From positions 1 to 45,437 of the forward strand of contig CAKZNC010000043.1 of the NCBI GenBank assembly GCA_937129385.1: a DNA stretch of 45,437 nucleotides. Reading direction: 5' to 3'. This stretch comes from an uncultured Bacteroidota bacterium (GTDB lineage: Bacteria > Bacteroidota > Bacteroidia > Bacteroidales > GCA-2748055). The stretch's first letter is position 1. Each line of letters starts with the position of its first letter. A program made the position numbers and the translations under genes. Below are positions 1-7,848 of this stretch, in pieces. The notes under the pieces are model-generated. The model had not been told where the DNA came from and did no database searches. It was given only the letters and a program-made list of their open reading frames with translations.

Positions 1-339
1 ATGAACAAGATAGGAACAGCGGGGATTCTGATTTTGGAAGGATGATTTATCTCTCTGATGTGACCAGGTGGGTATGCGAGGGTGGTCAATCCCGGGATTT
101 CAGGATGTGATCCGGCAAGCCGATGGGCGAACGAGGTTGGGCATTGCCGGGACTTTTTTGGCGTTTAATGTGTATGATTGTGAACGTTTTGATCAAATCA
201 CCAGTTTGAAGCATTTATAGTTTTTCCGTAGTTGCAATATGAAAAAAAAACTGAACAAATCGTCGTCCCCCGGGTTTTACGTTGTTGTTTTCGAGAATGA
301 TTACGAGGTTAATTTTGACTGAATAAACCCATTGGATTT
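1..339. other. Left-edge region without a supported gene
   Basis: No convincing gene is seen in these 339 bases. A frame open from the left edge ends at a TGA at 108-110 and could be the tail of an upstream gene, but 35 residues with no recognisable motif cannot support that. A 27-codon frame (239-322) starting with a run of lysines is also too short to support. The right part carries a plausible promoter for the TonB-dependent receptor, listed separately. I saw no cobalamin-riboswitch signature. Confidence 0.5.
285..317 (+). promoter_or_regulatory. Candidate Bacteroidota-type promoter for the TonB-dependent receptor
   Basis: TAATTTTG at 310-317 matches the Bacteroidota -7 consensus TAnnTTTG exactly. 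A TTG at 285-287 lies 22 bases upstream, close to the usual spacing for the -33 element. The -7 box ends 22 bases before the receptor's ATG, which would give a very short leader. This is pattern matching only. Confidence 0.4.
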
Positions 340-2664
340 ATGAAAATTATTTTCCGCATACTTTTTCTATTGTCTGTTTTCCTGTTGAACAATCCGGCAA
401 CATTGATGGCACAGCATACCGATGCAAATGTATTTGGTGATGTTCAATCGGAAGGTGAGCATGTTCCATTTGTGAATATCTATATTGAAGGCACCACTCG
501 CGGAACTGCTACTGATCATACTGGTCATTATATGCTGATCGACCTGCCGGCTGGTGAGCATGTGATCGTAGCCAAATCGATTGGTTACAAGACTGCCAGA
601 CAGGAGATCGTGCTGGAAGAGGGCAAATCACTCGAGGTGAATTTTAAGATCGAGGAGGAAAAAATGGCCATCGGGGAGGTGGTTGTGACAGGGACGAAAA
701 CCTTTAAGCGGAGTACGGAATCGGCAGTGATCGTGAATGTGCTGGACAGGAATGCGTTGGAAATGGTGGAGGCATGTAACATCTCGGAGGGATTGCGGTT
801 TCAGCCCGGTTTGCGTGTTGAGACTGATTGTCAGACCTGTAATTACACTCAGCTGCGGATGAACGGACTGGGTGGTTCATACAGCCAGATCCTGATCAAC
901 GGACGCCCTATTTTCAGTCCGCTTACAGGCCTCTACGGCATGGAGCAGATCCCGGCCAATATGGTTGAGCGGATCGAAGTGGTGAGAGGTGGTGGGTCGG
1001 CCCTGTATGGGTCGAGTGCCATTGGCGGCACGGTGAACATTATTACCCGGATTCCTGATGACAACGGGTTTGACCTCAGTTACACTGGCAATTCGATCAA
1101 TGGCGGAGCATTTGACCAGGTACTGTCTGGCAATCTGAATGTTGTGAATGATAATCGCACAGCCGGAACGTCTGTCTTCGTGAACAGGCGCAACCGTTCA
1201 GCATACGACCACAATGGCGATATGTTTTCTGAGCTTCCTGAATTGAGGAGCAATTCCTTTGGTGCAAACCTCTTTTTCAAACCTACCTGGAACCAGAAGC
1301 TGGAGTTGAATTTCAGCAGTCTGTATGAATACCGCTACGGTGGAGAGATGGTCAACGGACCGGCGCACATGGCTGCGCAGTCCGAGGAGCGGACGCACAA
1401 TATTTTTATGGGCGGACTGGATTACCAGGTGAATTTCAATGATGAGAACAGTTCGTTTATCCTGTATGGAGCTGGTCAGTATACAGGCAGGGATCATTAC
1501 ACCGGGATTCTTCCGGATGATCCTGCGGAGCTGGTAGAGCATCTCGCTGATCCACCTTATGGTTATACGAGCAACACGACCCTTCAGGCAGGGACACAGG
1601 TGAATCACCGGCTGGAGGACCTTGCCGGCGGTGACAATGTGCTGACGGCAGGGGTTGAGTATGTCTATGATGATGTCTTTGACACAATCCCGGCATATGA
1701 TTATGAGACAGACCAGGTGACGCACAATATGGCTGGTTTTTTTCAGAGTGACTGGGAGTTTACAAATGGGCTCACTGTGCTGACCGGACTCAGGGTTGAC
1801 AGGCATAATTTCGTAGACCATGCAGTGTTCAGTCCGCGGGTCTCGTTGTTGTATAAGATGAAAAATTACATGCAATTGCGGATGACCTGGGGGACCGGAT
1901 TTCGGGCGCCACAGGCGTTTGATGCCGATATGCACATTGCTTTTTCCGGGGGTGGTGTTTCCCGGATCATCCTTGCTGATGACTTGCAGGAAGAGCGCTC
2001 AAACAGTCTGAGTGGATCTGTAAACTTTGATCATGCTACAGAGGATTTCATTGCAGGGTTTACGCTGGAAGGTTTTTTCACTACGCTGGAGAATGCTTTT
2101 GCATTGTTTCCATTGGGTGAAGACCAGTTTGGTGAGGTCTATGAAAAGAGGAATGCCACCGGGGCGACAGTGGCAGGGGGGACGCTGGAGCTTCGTGGGA
2201 ACTACAGGAGAAAAATGCAACTGGAAGGGGGTTATACGCTTCAGCAGAGCAATTACCATGATGCAGTTGCCTATAGTGATGACCTGGAGCAGCGAAAGGA
2301 ATTTCTCAGGACGCCCGACCATTACGGCTACCTGATCTATTCCTGGATGCCGGTTGAGCAGTTCAATGCATCACTGAGTGGGGTATATACAGGGCCCATG
2401 GAACTGATTCACCTGGCGACGAATGACAGCGAGACGGACGAATACCGAACTTCGCCTTCGTTTTTTGAACTTGGGATTAAGGCGGGATATACCTTCGATC
2501 TCAAGTCGGTGGATACCGGCCTCGAGATCTTTGCAGGTGTAAAGAATCTCACCAATGCATACCAGTCGGATTTTGATTCGGGGAAGAACCGGGACAGTAA
2601 TTATGTGTACGGACCTGCGGCCCCACGGACGGTGTACGTGGGGATCAGGGTGAAGAGTTTGTAA
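340..2664 (+). CDS. TonB-dependent outer-membrane receptor
   Basis: A 774-residue outer-membrane gated channel that would import an iron complex, cobalamin or another scarce ligand using TonB energy. Residues 1-24 are a signal peptide ending ...TLMAQ. Residues of about 30-105 form a carboxypeptidase-regulatory-like domain (VPFVNIYIEGT, GHYMLIDLPAGEH). A TonB-box-like stretch EVVVTGT lies near 113-119, the plug domain spans about 120-237 (QILINGRPIF, IERIEVVRGGGSALYGS-type sequence, GTVNIIT), and a beta-barrel fills the rest. The plug carries a DCQTCN motif (C164, C167), seen in a subgroup of Bacteroidota siderophore/haem-type receptors. It is shorter than SusC proteins (about 1000 residues) and has no SusD partner beside it, so a glycan-import role is less likely. 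The ligand cannot be told from sequence. The ATG is well placed behind the candidate promoter. Confidence 0.93.
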   Translation: MKIIFRILFLLSVFLLNNPATLMAQHTDANVFGDVQSEGEHVPFVNIYIEGTTRGTATDHTGHYMLIDLPAGEHVIVAKSIGYKTARQEIVLEEGKSLEVNFKIEEEKMAIGEVVVTGTKTFKRSTESAVIVNVLDRNALEMVEACNISEGLRFQPGLRVETDCQTCNYTQLRMNGLGGSYSQILINGRPIFSPLTGLYGMEQIPANMVERIEVVRGGGSALYGSSAIGGTVNIITRIPDDNGFDLSYTGNSINGGAFDQVLSGNLNVVNDNRTAGTSVFVNRRNRSAYDHNGDMFSELPELRSNSFGANLFFKPTWNQKLELNFSSLYEYRYGGEMVNGPAHMAAQSEERTHNIFMGGLDYQVNFNDENSSFILYGAGQYTGRDHYTGILPDDPAELVEHLADPPYGYTSNTTLQAGTQVNHRLEDLAGGDNVLTAGVEYVYDDVFDTIPAYDYETDQVTHNMAGFFQSDWEFTNGLTVLTGLRVDRHNFVDHAVFSPRVSLLYKMKNYMQLRMTWGTGFRAPQAFDADMHIAFSGGGVSRIILADDLQEERSNSLSGSVNFDHATEDFIAGFTLEGFFTTLENAFALFPLGEDQFGEVYEKRNATGATVAGGTLELRGNYRRKMQLEGGYTLQQSNYHDAVAYSDDLEQRKEFLRTPDHYGYLIYSWMPVEQFNASLSGVYTGPMELIHLATNDSETDEYRTSPSFFELGIKAGYTFDLKSVDTGLEIFAGVKNLTNAYQSDFDSGKNRDSNYVYGPAAPRTVYVGIRVKSL

Positions 2665-2883
2665 ATGGTTCGCTTCACTTGGCTCACTGGGTTGTTGCAC
2701 AAAGGACTGCAATGGAGACACAAAGGTTCAAGAAAGTGAGCAAGCTCACGGCATCGCTCAAGGCGCATCCCTTTCTGACTGGCAAATAGGCTGGCGACAG
2801 CTCTTCAACAGGCTGTTGGGCGCATCCCTTTCTGCCTGGCAATTCGACCGGCGACCGGCGACTGAAAAAAGAACTCTCTCGAA
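2665..2883. repeat. Intergenic direct repeat and short tandem repeat between convergent genes
   Basis: Two 24-base copies differing at one position lie at 2762-2785 and 2819-2842; both begin GGCGCATCCCTTTCTG and end CTGGCAA. Just after the second copy a 7-base unit CGACCGG is repeated in tandem at 2845-2862 (two full copies and a partial one). A related GGCTGGCGAC lies at 2789-2798. The region separates the convergent receptor and epimerase genes and codes for nothing recognisable. No strong terminator hairpin was seen. Confidence 0.7.
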
Positions 2884-4281
2884 CTAATTATCTCTCCGCA
2901 ACATTTCAACGGATCTTACCATTCCGCGAACATCGTGATAAGTAGCTTTCCAGTTGTGGCTTTTCCTGGCGGTCCTGTTACCAGGGTTCGTGTCGAGACC
3001 ATAGTTATACCAACCACCATATTCGTGGTCGATCATGAAATCGGTGGTATATTCCCATAGTTGACCAAATTTCTCCAGGTAATTCTGCTCATCTTCCGGG
3101 TATTGTGTGTACATAAGCATCAGGGCATTCAGCCCCTCTGAAGTGACCCAGAAAGCTTTGTGGTTATCAAAAATACTTGTTGTCCCATCCGGTTCCTTAT
3201 AACCGATATAGTAGAACCCCCCGTTTTCTTTATCCCAGCCATTTTCCAATGCATGGTCGACGAGTTGTTTTGCGAGGAGCCGGGCTTTATGATCATTTTC
3301 AATTCCAAGGGCCTCTCCGGCCTCAAGCAGCAGGAATGCAGCTTCAACATCGTGGCCAAAGGTGACATGCTGGGTAAACCATGGATTGCCGCCTGCCCGT
3401 TCCATCATCTGTTCTTTAGGCACGAGGGTCCAGTCGGGATAGAAATAGAGACCCAGGTGCCCTTCCGGCTGAATCATAACATCCCTGAACAGCATGTACA
3501 TCTCCTCCAGGCGCAACCTCAACAGGCTGTCGGGCCACACCCGGTACAATTCAGTAAAAGCCTCCAGGATATGGAGCGAACTGTTGAACTCCTTGAGTCC
3601 GGCCAGCGGCAGGTCACCCGGATCTTCTTCTGTGCGCCCGGGAAGGTTGTAAGTAATTGGAAATCCGTCCCTTCCGATGGTTTCAAAATAGCCACCGTGT
3701 TTGTGATCGCGTGGATACTTCTCCATCCAGTGGAAAGTTTTTTTTGCGAGGTCCAGGGCCTGTTTCGATCCGGTCACCTTGTAATATTGTGCGAGCCCAT
3801 TGATTGCAAACGCCTGTCCGTAAACGCGTTTATGCTGAATGGTCGTGCTATCCACCGATCCATCCCTGTTACGCATATGAAACAGTCCGCCATACGCAGT
3901 ATCCTGGTAGTTTTGTTCAATAAACCTAAATCCATGGTTGGCATAATCCAGGAACTCCGGGTGGTTGGGATAGTGTTCATAAAGGAATGCTGTGGTCCAG
4001 AGGTGTCTCGACTGGTGTACGAGGGCCTTTGTTTGCGGACCGTTTGATATGGACCAGTCATATTCGATGTTGGGAAGATATCCGCCATGGATTGTATCCA
4101 GGCAGCGGGGGTACCATGGATCGATTATATCTTCGAACAGGCTACGTTCCAGTTCGCAGGCCAGGCTTGCTGATTTTTGCGAAGTAGAGGTGCAGCCGCC
4201 GGTGAGGAACGCGAGGAGGATGAAGCATGTCATCCAGATCCCTGATGCGGATCGTTGTGTGTATGGATCAGTTTTTTTCAT
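2884..4281 (-). CDS. Exported AGE/cellobiose 2-epimerase family lipoprotein
   Basis: Member of the N-acylglucosamine 2-epimerase/cellobiose 2-epimerase family, an (alpha/alpha)6 barrel that epimerises the C2 carbon of a reducing-end sugar. Family signatures are visible: the NSSLHILEAF helix (His237 from the chosen start), FGHDVEAAFLLLEA (His310) and a C-terminal SHNWKATYHDVRGM (His449), the positions of the ring-opening and acid/base histidines. Uncommonly, the protein begins with a hydrophobic segment ending FLTGGC, so Cys30 is a probable lipidation site and the enzyme would be periplasmic or surface-anchored. I chose the ATG at 4281 because it gives a standard lipoprotein signal (MKKTDPY...); an ATG at 4305 would add 8 residues. 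The start overlaps the end of the GH9 gene by 14 bases, so the two are probably co-translated. It probably acts on cello- or manno-oligosaccharides released by GH9. Confidence 0.85.
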   Translation of the reverse strand: MKKTDPYTQRSASGIWMTCFILLAFLTGGCTSTSQKSASLACELERSLFEDIIDPWYPRCLDTIHGGYLPNIEYDWSISNGPQTKALVHQSRHLWTTAFLYEHYPNHPEFLDYANHGFRFIEQNYQDTAYGGLFHMRNRDGSVDSTTIQHKRVYGQAFAINGLAQYYKVTGSKQALDLAKKTFHWMEKYPRDHKHGGYFETIGRDGFPITYNLPGRTEEDPGDLPLAGLKEFNSSLHILEAFTELYRVWPDSLLRLRLEEMYMLFRDVMIQPEGHLGLYFYPDWTLVPKEQMMERAGGNPWFTQHVTFGHDVEAAFLLLEAGEALGIENDHKARLLAKQLVDHALENGWDKENGGFYYIGYKEPDGTTSIFDNHKAFWVTSEGLNALMLMYTQYPEDEQNYLEKFGQLWEYTTDFMIDHEYGGWYNYGLDTNPGNRTARKSHNWKATYHDVRGMVRSVEMLRRDN

Positions 4282-6745
4282 ACAGTTGTTTGACTGCGAG
4301 GACAAGGAACATATAGTTGGTTGCTCCGCCGCCCATCACATATTCGGTCTGTTGCCAGAAGAACGGCCACTCCTTCAACTCCGGCAGGTCAGGGCGTATG
4401 AGGGCAGTTCCGGAAGCCACACCTCCAGGGATAAAGGACCAGTCGGCCCGATTCACACCATATGCAGTGGTAACGGAGTTGGACCCGATCCCCGAGGTGA
4501 AAGAGGCATTGTTGATGCCGGGATGAACGCCGAGCACGAAGTTTAGCGCATTTTCGAAATAGTTGGTTGAGGCATACTGCGGCCAGCCTTTGTTGAAAAA
4601 ATACTGGTCCACCCCGAATCGCTGGATGGTCCAGCCGGCACCCCAGATATTTGGTTCATAGGGCACACCGTAGGGTGAGTCCGCTGCCTGTTTTTTTGCC
4701 AGGTTGTGCTGGTACGATTCAACGGCCTGGTCGATCTTGTTTCTGAAATTTTTGTCTTGTACAAGGTGGATTACACGACCAAGGGACGGACCGCAGTCGT
4801 CAATGTTATCGATTATCTGGTCTTCCAATGCGAGTAATTCCTTCATCAGTGCACTGCTGTTTGAACTAAGTAACAGTTCTGAGATTGCGAGCACTTTTGA
4901 GCGTGTCCTGGTGTCAGACTGGCGGGCATCCTCCCAGAGTGCAAATGCGACTGCGGCTGCTTCTGCCGAGAGTTCAGGGTTGTATTCTTTTATTACGCGT
5001 GATGCAGCGGCAAGGGCTGCAGCGACCTGCAGCTGCCGGTCCGGATTCTCTTCAGTAAACACATTTCTATCATCCTTAACCCCCGAATGTGTCCCGGTTT
5101 TCTGGTTTGGTTTGAGCAGTGGATTATAGATGAGGTTATCTGTCATTGCGGAAGCATCGCCAAGCATGACGTATTGGCGCAGGTCCATGCAGATGATCCC
5201 CCGGTAGAGTCTGCCAAGGGCATGGTATCCGCCAAGGATGGTCAGCAATCCGTGTTCGATCTGCTGAAGCACATCAGAAGTGCCGTCCGGAACATGGATT
5301 TCAACAAGGCGCTTTTCCTGGTCGATCAATGTAGCGTCCCATGTAAGTCCGAACTCCTCGATCATCCATGCCAGTCTGAGTACTGTTCCTGCCTGGGATT
5401 CCACCCGCAGGTCGTAGTCACCGGCATCGTGCCAGCCTCCCCTGTCCAGATGAGGCACATTATCTCCCGGGTTGTGTTTTGTAAGTGTTCTGTCTCCCTG
5501 CCTGTATCCATCGAAATGGTTGAGGTTCAGCGGGGCCATTCGCGCATCGTCCAGGTGGCATACATCGTGCCATACCCTGTATTTCTCGTTTACCCGCATG
5601 TGGCACATCTGCACTGGCAGGTAGTATTCCAGTGTAGGTTGCCAGGTATTATCGCTAAATATCTCTTTGTCGATCCGAAAGGGATTTGAATAATTCCCGT
5701 CGTATTCCACCTGGTATACACCTTCGGTGGAAATATCGGAGAAATCGATTGTAGCGTATTTGTAACGCAGGAATTCACCCCAGGATTCCGGGGTACCTTC
5801 CATTACGACATGTTTTCCATTGTTGTCAGAGCGATGGATCCTGTAGTTTGCAGGAGCTTCAACGGTATTGTCCATTTCAATTACAGCGACCTTTTCCTGG
5901 TCGGGGTGATAGCCGAGTTGGGATACCTGGATCACCGGGTCATATTTCCATCCCTCTACCACATTTGGCGTGATGGTCCAGGAGAGGGCGTTCGCTGTGG
6001 CACCTTCCGGGATCAGACCGCGGAGGATATACCAGCCATTGTTGTGATTTGTTCTGCCGTCGAGCAATTCCAGGGGTTGATCTGGTGAGGTGATGGTTAT
6101 CTTTTTGTAAGGGTCTTCAGGTGAGATGGTCAGCACTTTTCCTGTGGACATTGGGGTAGAGATGAATGCTGTATCGGAGCTGACGAGCGGACCTGTTGGC
6201 TGGGTAGGGAACAGACCGGTTGTTTCGTCCATGATCCATGTTTTCCCGAACAGCTCACCAGGGAAGAGTTCCAGGTTAAATCCGACCTTCCCGATCCATT
6301 CTGCCGGGAGCGGCTCTTCCAGGTCAACGATGACCCTGAATGTGGAGCCGGTGAGCGGCTCTACTGAAACCTGGTAAGAGAATTCAAGGTCGGGATAGAT
6401 GATCGGGTTGAATCCTCGCCTGTTGCGTTCAGGATTGGGGTAGGCGAGTTTTTTTGTGAGTTTTCCTGTGCTGTGTTCGCGGGTCACCGGTTCGCCGGTG
6501 GGATGAGGTGACCACTGACCAGGCGAGGGTTCCAGCCGCAGGTCGCCATTTGCTGCCACGCGGCTTCCATGCTGGATGATGGTTACGCCGGATTGGTGAC
6601 CGTCGGGGTAGAAATCGCTGAAAAAGGTTACATCGAGGCCTTGCATATGCAAGTAGCCGTTGTCGTTAAGTTGCAGCTGCTGAGCAGTTGTCGTGGTTAA
6701 AAGGGAGAGAAGCAGGATGAATCCCGCAAACCTGGTGTAATTCAT
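4268..6745 (-). CDS. Glycoside hydrolase family 9 (endoglucanase-like)
   Basis: An 825-residue secreted beta-glucanase-type enzyme. Residues 1-21 are a signal peptide ending TTTTAQ. Residues of about 23-265 are an N-terminal beta-rich region I do not recognise. About 270-358 (VIQVSQLGYHP...FRI) is the CelD N-terminal immunoglobulin-like domain, and about 365-825 is the GH9 catalytic barrel. Catalytic features: GGWHDAGDYD at 436-445, with D440 and D443 as the paired aspartates that include the catalytic base; SGIGSNSVTTAYGVNRADWS near 751-770; and WQQTEYVMGGGATNYMFLV, with E801 as the proton donor. No carbohydrate-binding module, dockerin or T9SS C-terminal domain is visible. It is followed by the epimerase lipoprotein with a 14-base overlap. 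GH9 enzymes mostly cut cellulose or mixed-linkage beta-glucan, but Bacteroidota members can also be exo-acting, so the exact substrate is open. Confidence 0.93.
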   Translation of the reverse strand: MNYTRFAGFILLLSLLTTTTAQQLQLNDNGYLHMQGLDVTFFSDFYPDGHQSGVTIIQHGSRVAANGDLRLEPSPGQWSPHPTGEPVTREHSTGKLTKKLAYPNPERNRRGFNPIIYPDLEFSYQVSVEPLTGSTFRVIVDLEEPLPAEWIGKVGFNLELFPGELFGKTWIMDETTGLFPTQPTGPLVSSDTAFISTPMSTGKVLTISPEDPYKKITITSPDQPLELLDGRTNHNNGWYILRGLIPEGATANALSWTITPNVVEGWKYDPVIQVSQLGYHPDQEKVAVIEMDNTVEAPANYRIHRSDNNGKHVVMEGTPESWGEFLRYKYATIDFSDISTEGVYQVEYDGNYSNPFRIDKEIFSDNTWQPTLEYYLPVQMCHMRVNEKYRVWHDVCHLDDARMAPLNLNHFDGYRQGDRTLTKHNPGDNVPHLDRGGWHDAGDYDLRVESQAGTVLRLAWMIEEFGLTWDATLIDQEKRLVEIHVPDGTSDVLQQIEHGLLTILGGYHALGRLYRGIICMDLRQYVMLGDASAMTDNLIYNPLLKPNQKTGTHSGVKDDRNVFTEENPDRQLQVAAALAAASRVIKEYNPELSAEAAAVAFALWEDARQSDTRTRSKVLAISELLLSSNSSALMKELLALEDQIIDNIDDCGPSLGRVIHLVQDKNFRNKIDQAVESYQHNLAKKQAADSPYGVPYEPNIWGAGWTIQRFGVDQYFFNKGWPQYASTNYFENALNFVLGVHPGINNASFTSGIGSNSVTTAYGVNRADWSFIPGGVASGTALIRPDLPELKEWPFFWQQTEYVMGGGATNYMFLVLAVKQLYEKN

Positions 6746-6767
6746 AGTACCTTGTTATATACAGGCA

Positions 6768-6800
6768 CTAAAATAGGGAAAGTTTATAATCCCGGGCCAA
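6768..6800 (-). promoter_or_regulatory. Candidate promoter for the GH9-epimerase operon
   Basis: On the minus strand TATTTTAG (6768-6775) matches the Bacteroidota -7 consensus TAnnTTTG at all but one position. A TTG (6798-6800) lies 22 bases upstream of it. The -7 box ends 22 bases before the GH9 ATG. Pattern match only. Confidence 0.35.
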
Positions 6801-6836
6801 TCGTAATTTAAAAAATCACTTTTACACGTGAAAAGG

Positions 6837-6883
6837 CAGGCAGGTACTGACGGGGTAGTCCTTATCAGTCAGTCTCTTGCCTG
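6837..6883 (-). terminator. Hairpin downstream of the SiaC gene group
   Basis: A two-part inverted repeat: CAGGCA (6837-6842) pairs with TGCCTG (6878-6883), and ACTGAC (6846-6851) pairs with GTCAGT (6868-6873), with a 16-base loop. Read on the minus strand it lies just after the stop of the last SiaC gene and is followed by CCTTTTCAC, so it could end that transcript. Next to it at 6819-6835 is a near-palindrome, CTTTTACACGTGAAAAG. On the plus strand the hairpin is followed by TTTGTTT, but no plus-strand gene precedes it. Confidence 0.5.
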
Positions 6884-6904
6884 TTTGTTTATACTTTGGG
6901 GTGA

Positions 6905-7279
6905 TCAGGGGGTAAACTCGATATAATTGAATTTGATCTTGAGTCTGCCCTCCATAATTTCCCCTACTTCAAGTAATTCGGGATCGTCGAATTCAAAATA
7001 CCAGTTCACAAGAACCTTTTCTTCAAAATCAGGAATTTCCCGGAATTTTTTCAGCACATCAAAAACTGCCTGAACTGAAGCTGTGTCCACGTAGTTGAAT
7101 TTCAGGGTGATCTCGGTATGATCTTCCGGGGACTTGATATATGTATCCACCCAGTCCATGACCGGCTGGAAGAATTTTTGTGCATTGGGAAGGATTGAAT
7201 TGCCTTCCATATAGAGTTCTCCTCCAGAACACTTTATTTCGAGAGAGTCTTTGGTTGGCTTTATGTGAAGTTCATTCAT
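6905..7279 (-). CDS. SiaC-family regulatory phosphoprotein (DUF1987), copy 1
   Basis: A 124-residue single-domain protein of the SiaC/DUF1987 family, which has a SpoIIAA/STAS-like fold. In Pseudomonas aeruginosa SiaC is phosphorylated on a threonine by SiaB, dephosphorylated by SiaA, and in the unphosphorylated form activates the diguanylate cyclase SiaD. The family pattern is clear: the FFQPVMDWVDTYIKSP helix, LKFNYVDTASVQAVFDVLKK, and WYFEFDDPELLEVGEIMEGRLKIKF at the C-terminus. By position, Thr66 in VDTAS is the likely phosphoacceptor. It is the last of four genes in a minus-strand run and one of three paralogues. No SiaA, SiaB or SiaD homologue is present here, so its partners are unknown. 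Confidence 0.88.
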   Translation of the reverse strand: MNELHIKPTKDSLEIKCSGGELYMEGNSILPNAQKFFQPVMDWVDTYIKSPEDHTEITLKFNYVDTASVQAVFDVLKKFREIPDFEEKVLVNWYFEFDDPELLEVGEIMEGRLKIKFNYIEFTP

Positions 7280-7379
7280 TCGGTACCCCTTCTAGTTTTC
7301 CCAAGTTTATATGTAAACACATAAATGCATAGATGGTTTGCAAATGTGGTGTTTTTTTATCGCTAATTACATACAGGAA

Positions 7380-7766
7380 TCATTGCTGATTATTGGTAAT
7401 CTGTATAAATTCAAATTTCAGATTCAGTCTTGTCTCCATAATCTCCCCTATTTCAAGTAATTCAGGGTCATCGAACTCAAAATACCATTTGATCACAATT
7501 CTTTTTTCAGCAGCCGGCATTTTTTTTAACAGTTTCAGAATATCAAAGATCGCCTGCACAGATGCGGAGTCGATGTAGTAGAATTTCAGGGAGATGGTTG
7601 TTTTTTCAGCAGGACTATTAATATAATTCTCTACCCATTCGTAAACTGGTCTGTAAAAATTCAATGGATCAGTTAGAAGCGAAGATCCATTCATACCGAT
7701 CATTCCATGTCTGCAATCGATTAATAGCGATCTGTCTTGTGTTGTATGAACAAGAGGTTGTGTCAT
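7380..7766 (-). CDS. SiaC-family regulatory phosphoprotein (DUF1987), copy 2
   Basis: A 128-residue paralogue of the neighbouring SiaC-like protein. Shared blocks are FYRPVYEWVENYINSP, LKFYYIDSASVQAIFDILK and WYFEFDDPELLEIGEIMETRLNLKFEF. The presumed phosphoacceptor is serine (Ser67 in IDSAS) rather than threonine. It lies 100 bases upstream of copy 1 on the same strand and 82 bases downstream of the unrecognised 266-residue gene, consistent with one operon. Function as a phospho-switch is inferred from the family, and its binding partner is unknown. Confidence 0.87.
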   Translation of the reverse strand: MTQPLVHTTQDRSLLIDCRHGMIGMNGSSLLTDPLNFYRPVYEWVENYINSPAEKTTISLKFYYIDSASVQAIFDILKLLKKMPAAEKRIVIKWYFEFDDPELLEIGEIMETRLNLKFEFIQITNNQQ

Positions 7767-7848
7767 GCCTGTTCTTCAAGTATCTGAAAATGAATTCATC
7801 CTATGGAGAATTGGACGATGAAGTTACTAAATATTTTTTAGTATTTGA

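Noticed and set aside
3-110. Reading frame open from the left edge to a TGA
   Set aside because: Only 35 residues with no motif; could be the end of an upstream gene but cannot be supported.
239-322. 27-codon frame starting MKKKLN before the TonB receptor
   Set aside because: Too short, no homology I recognise, and it overlaps the best promoter candidate.
1198-1935. 245-residue minus-strand frame inside the TonB receptor
   Set aside because: Antisense shadow of a clear coding sequence; no recognisable domain.
3160-4047. 295-residue plus-strand frame opposite the epimerase gene
   Set aside because: Antisense shadow; the minus-strand protein has clear family motifs.
5087-5689. 200-residue plus-strand frame opposite GH9
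   Set aside because: Antisense shadow of the GH9 catalytic domain.
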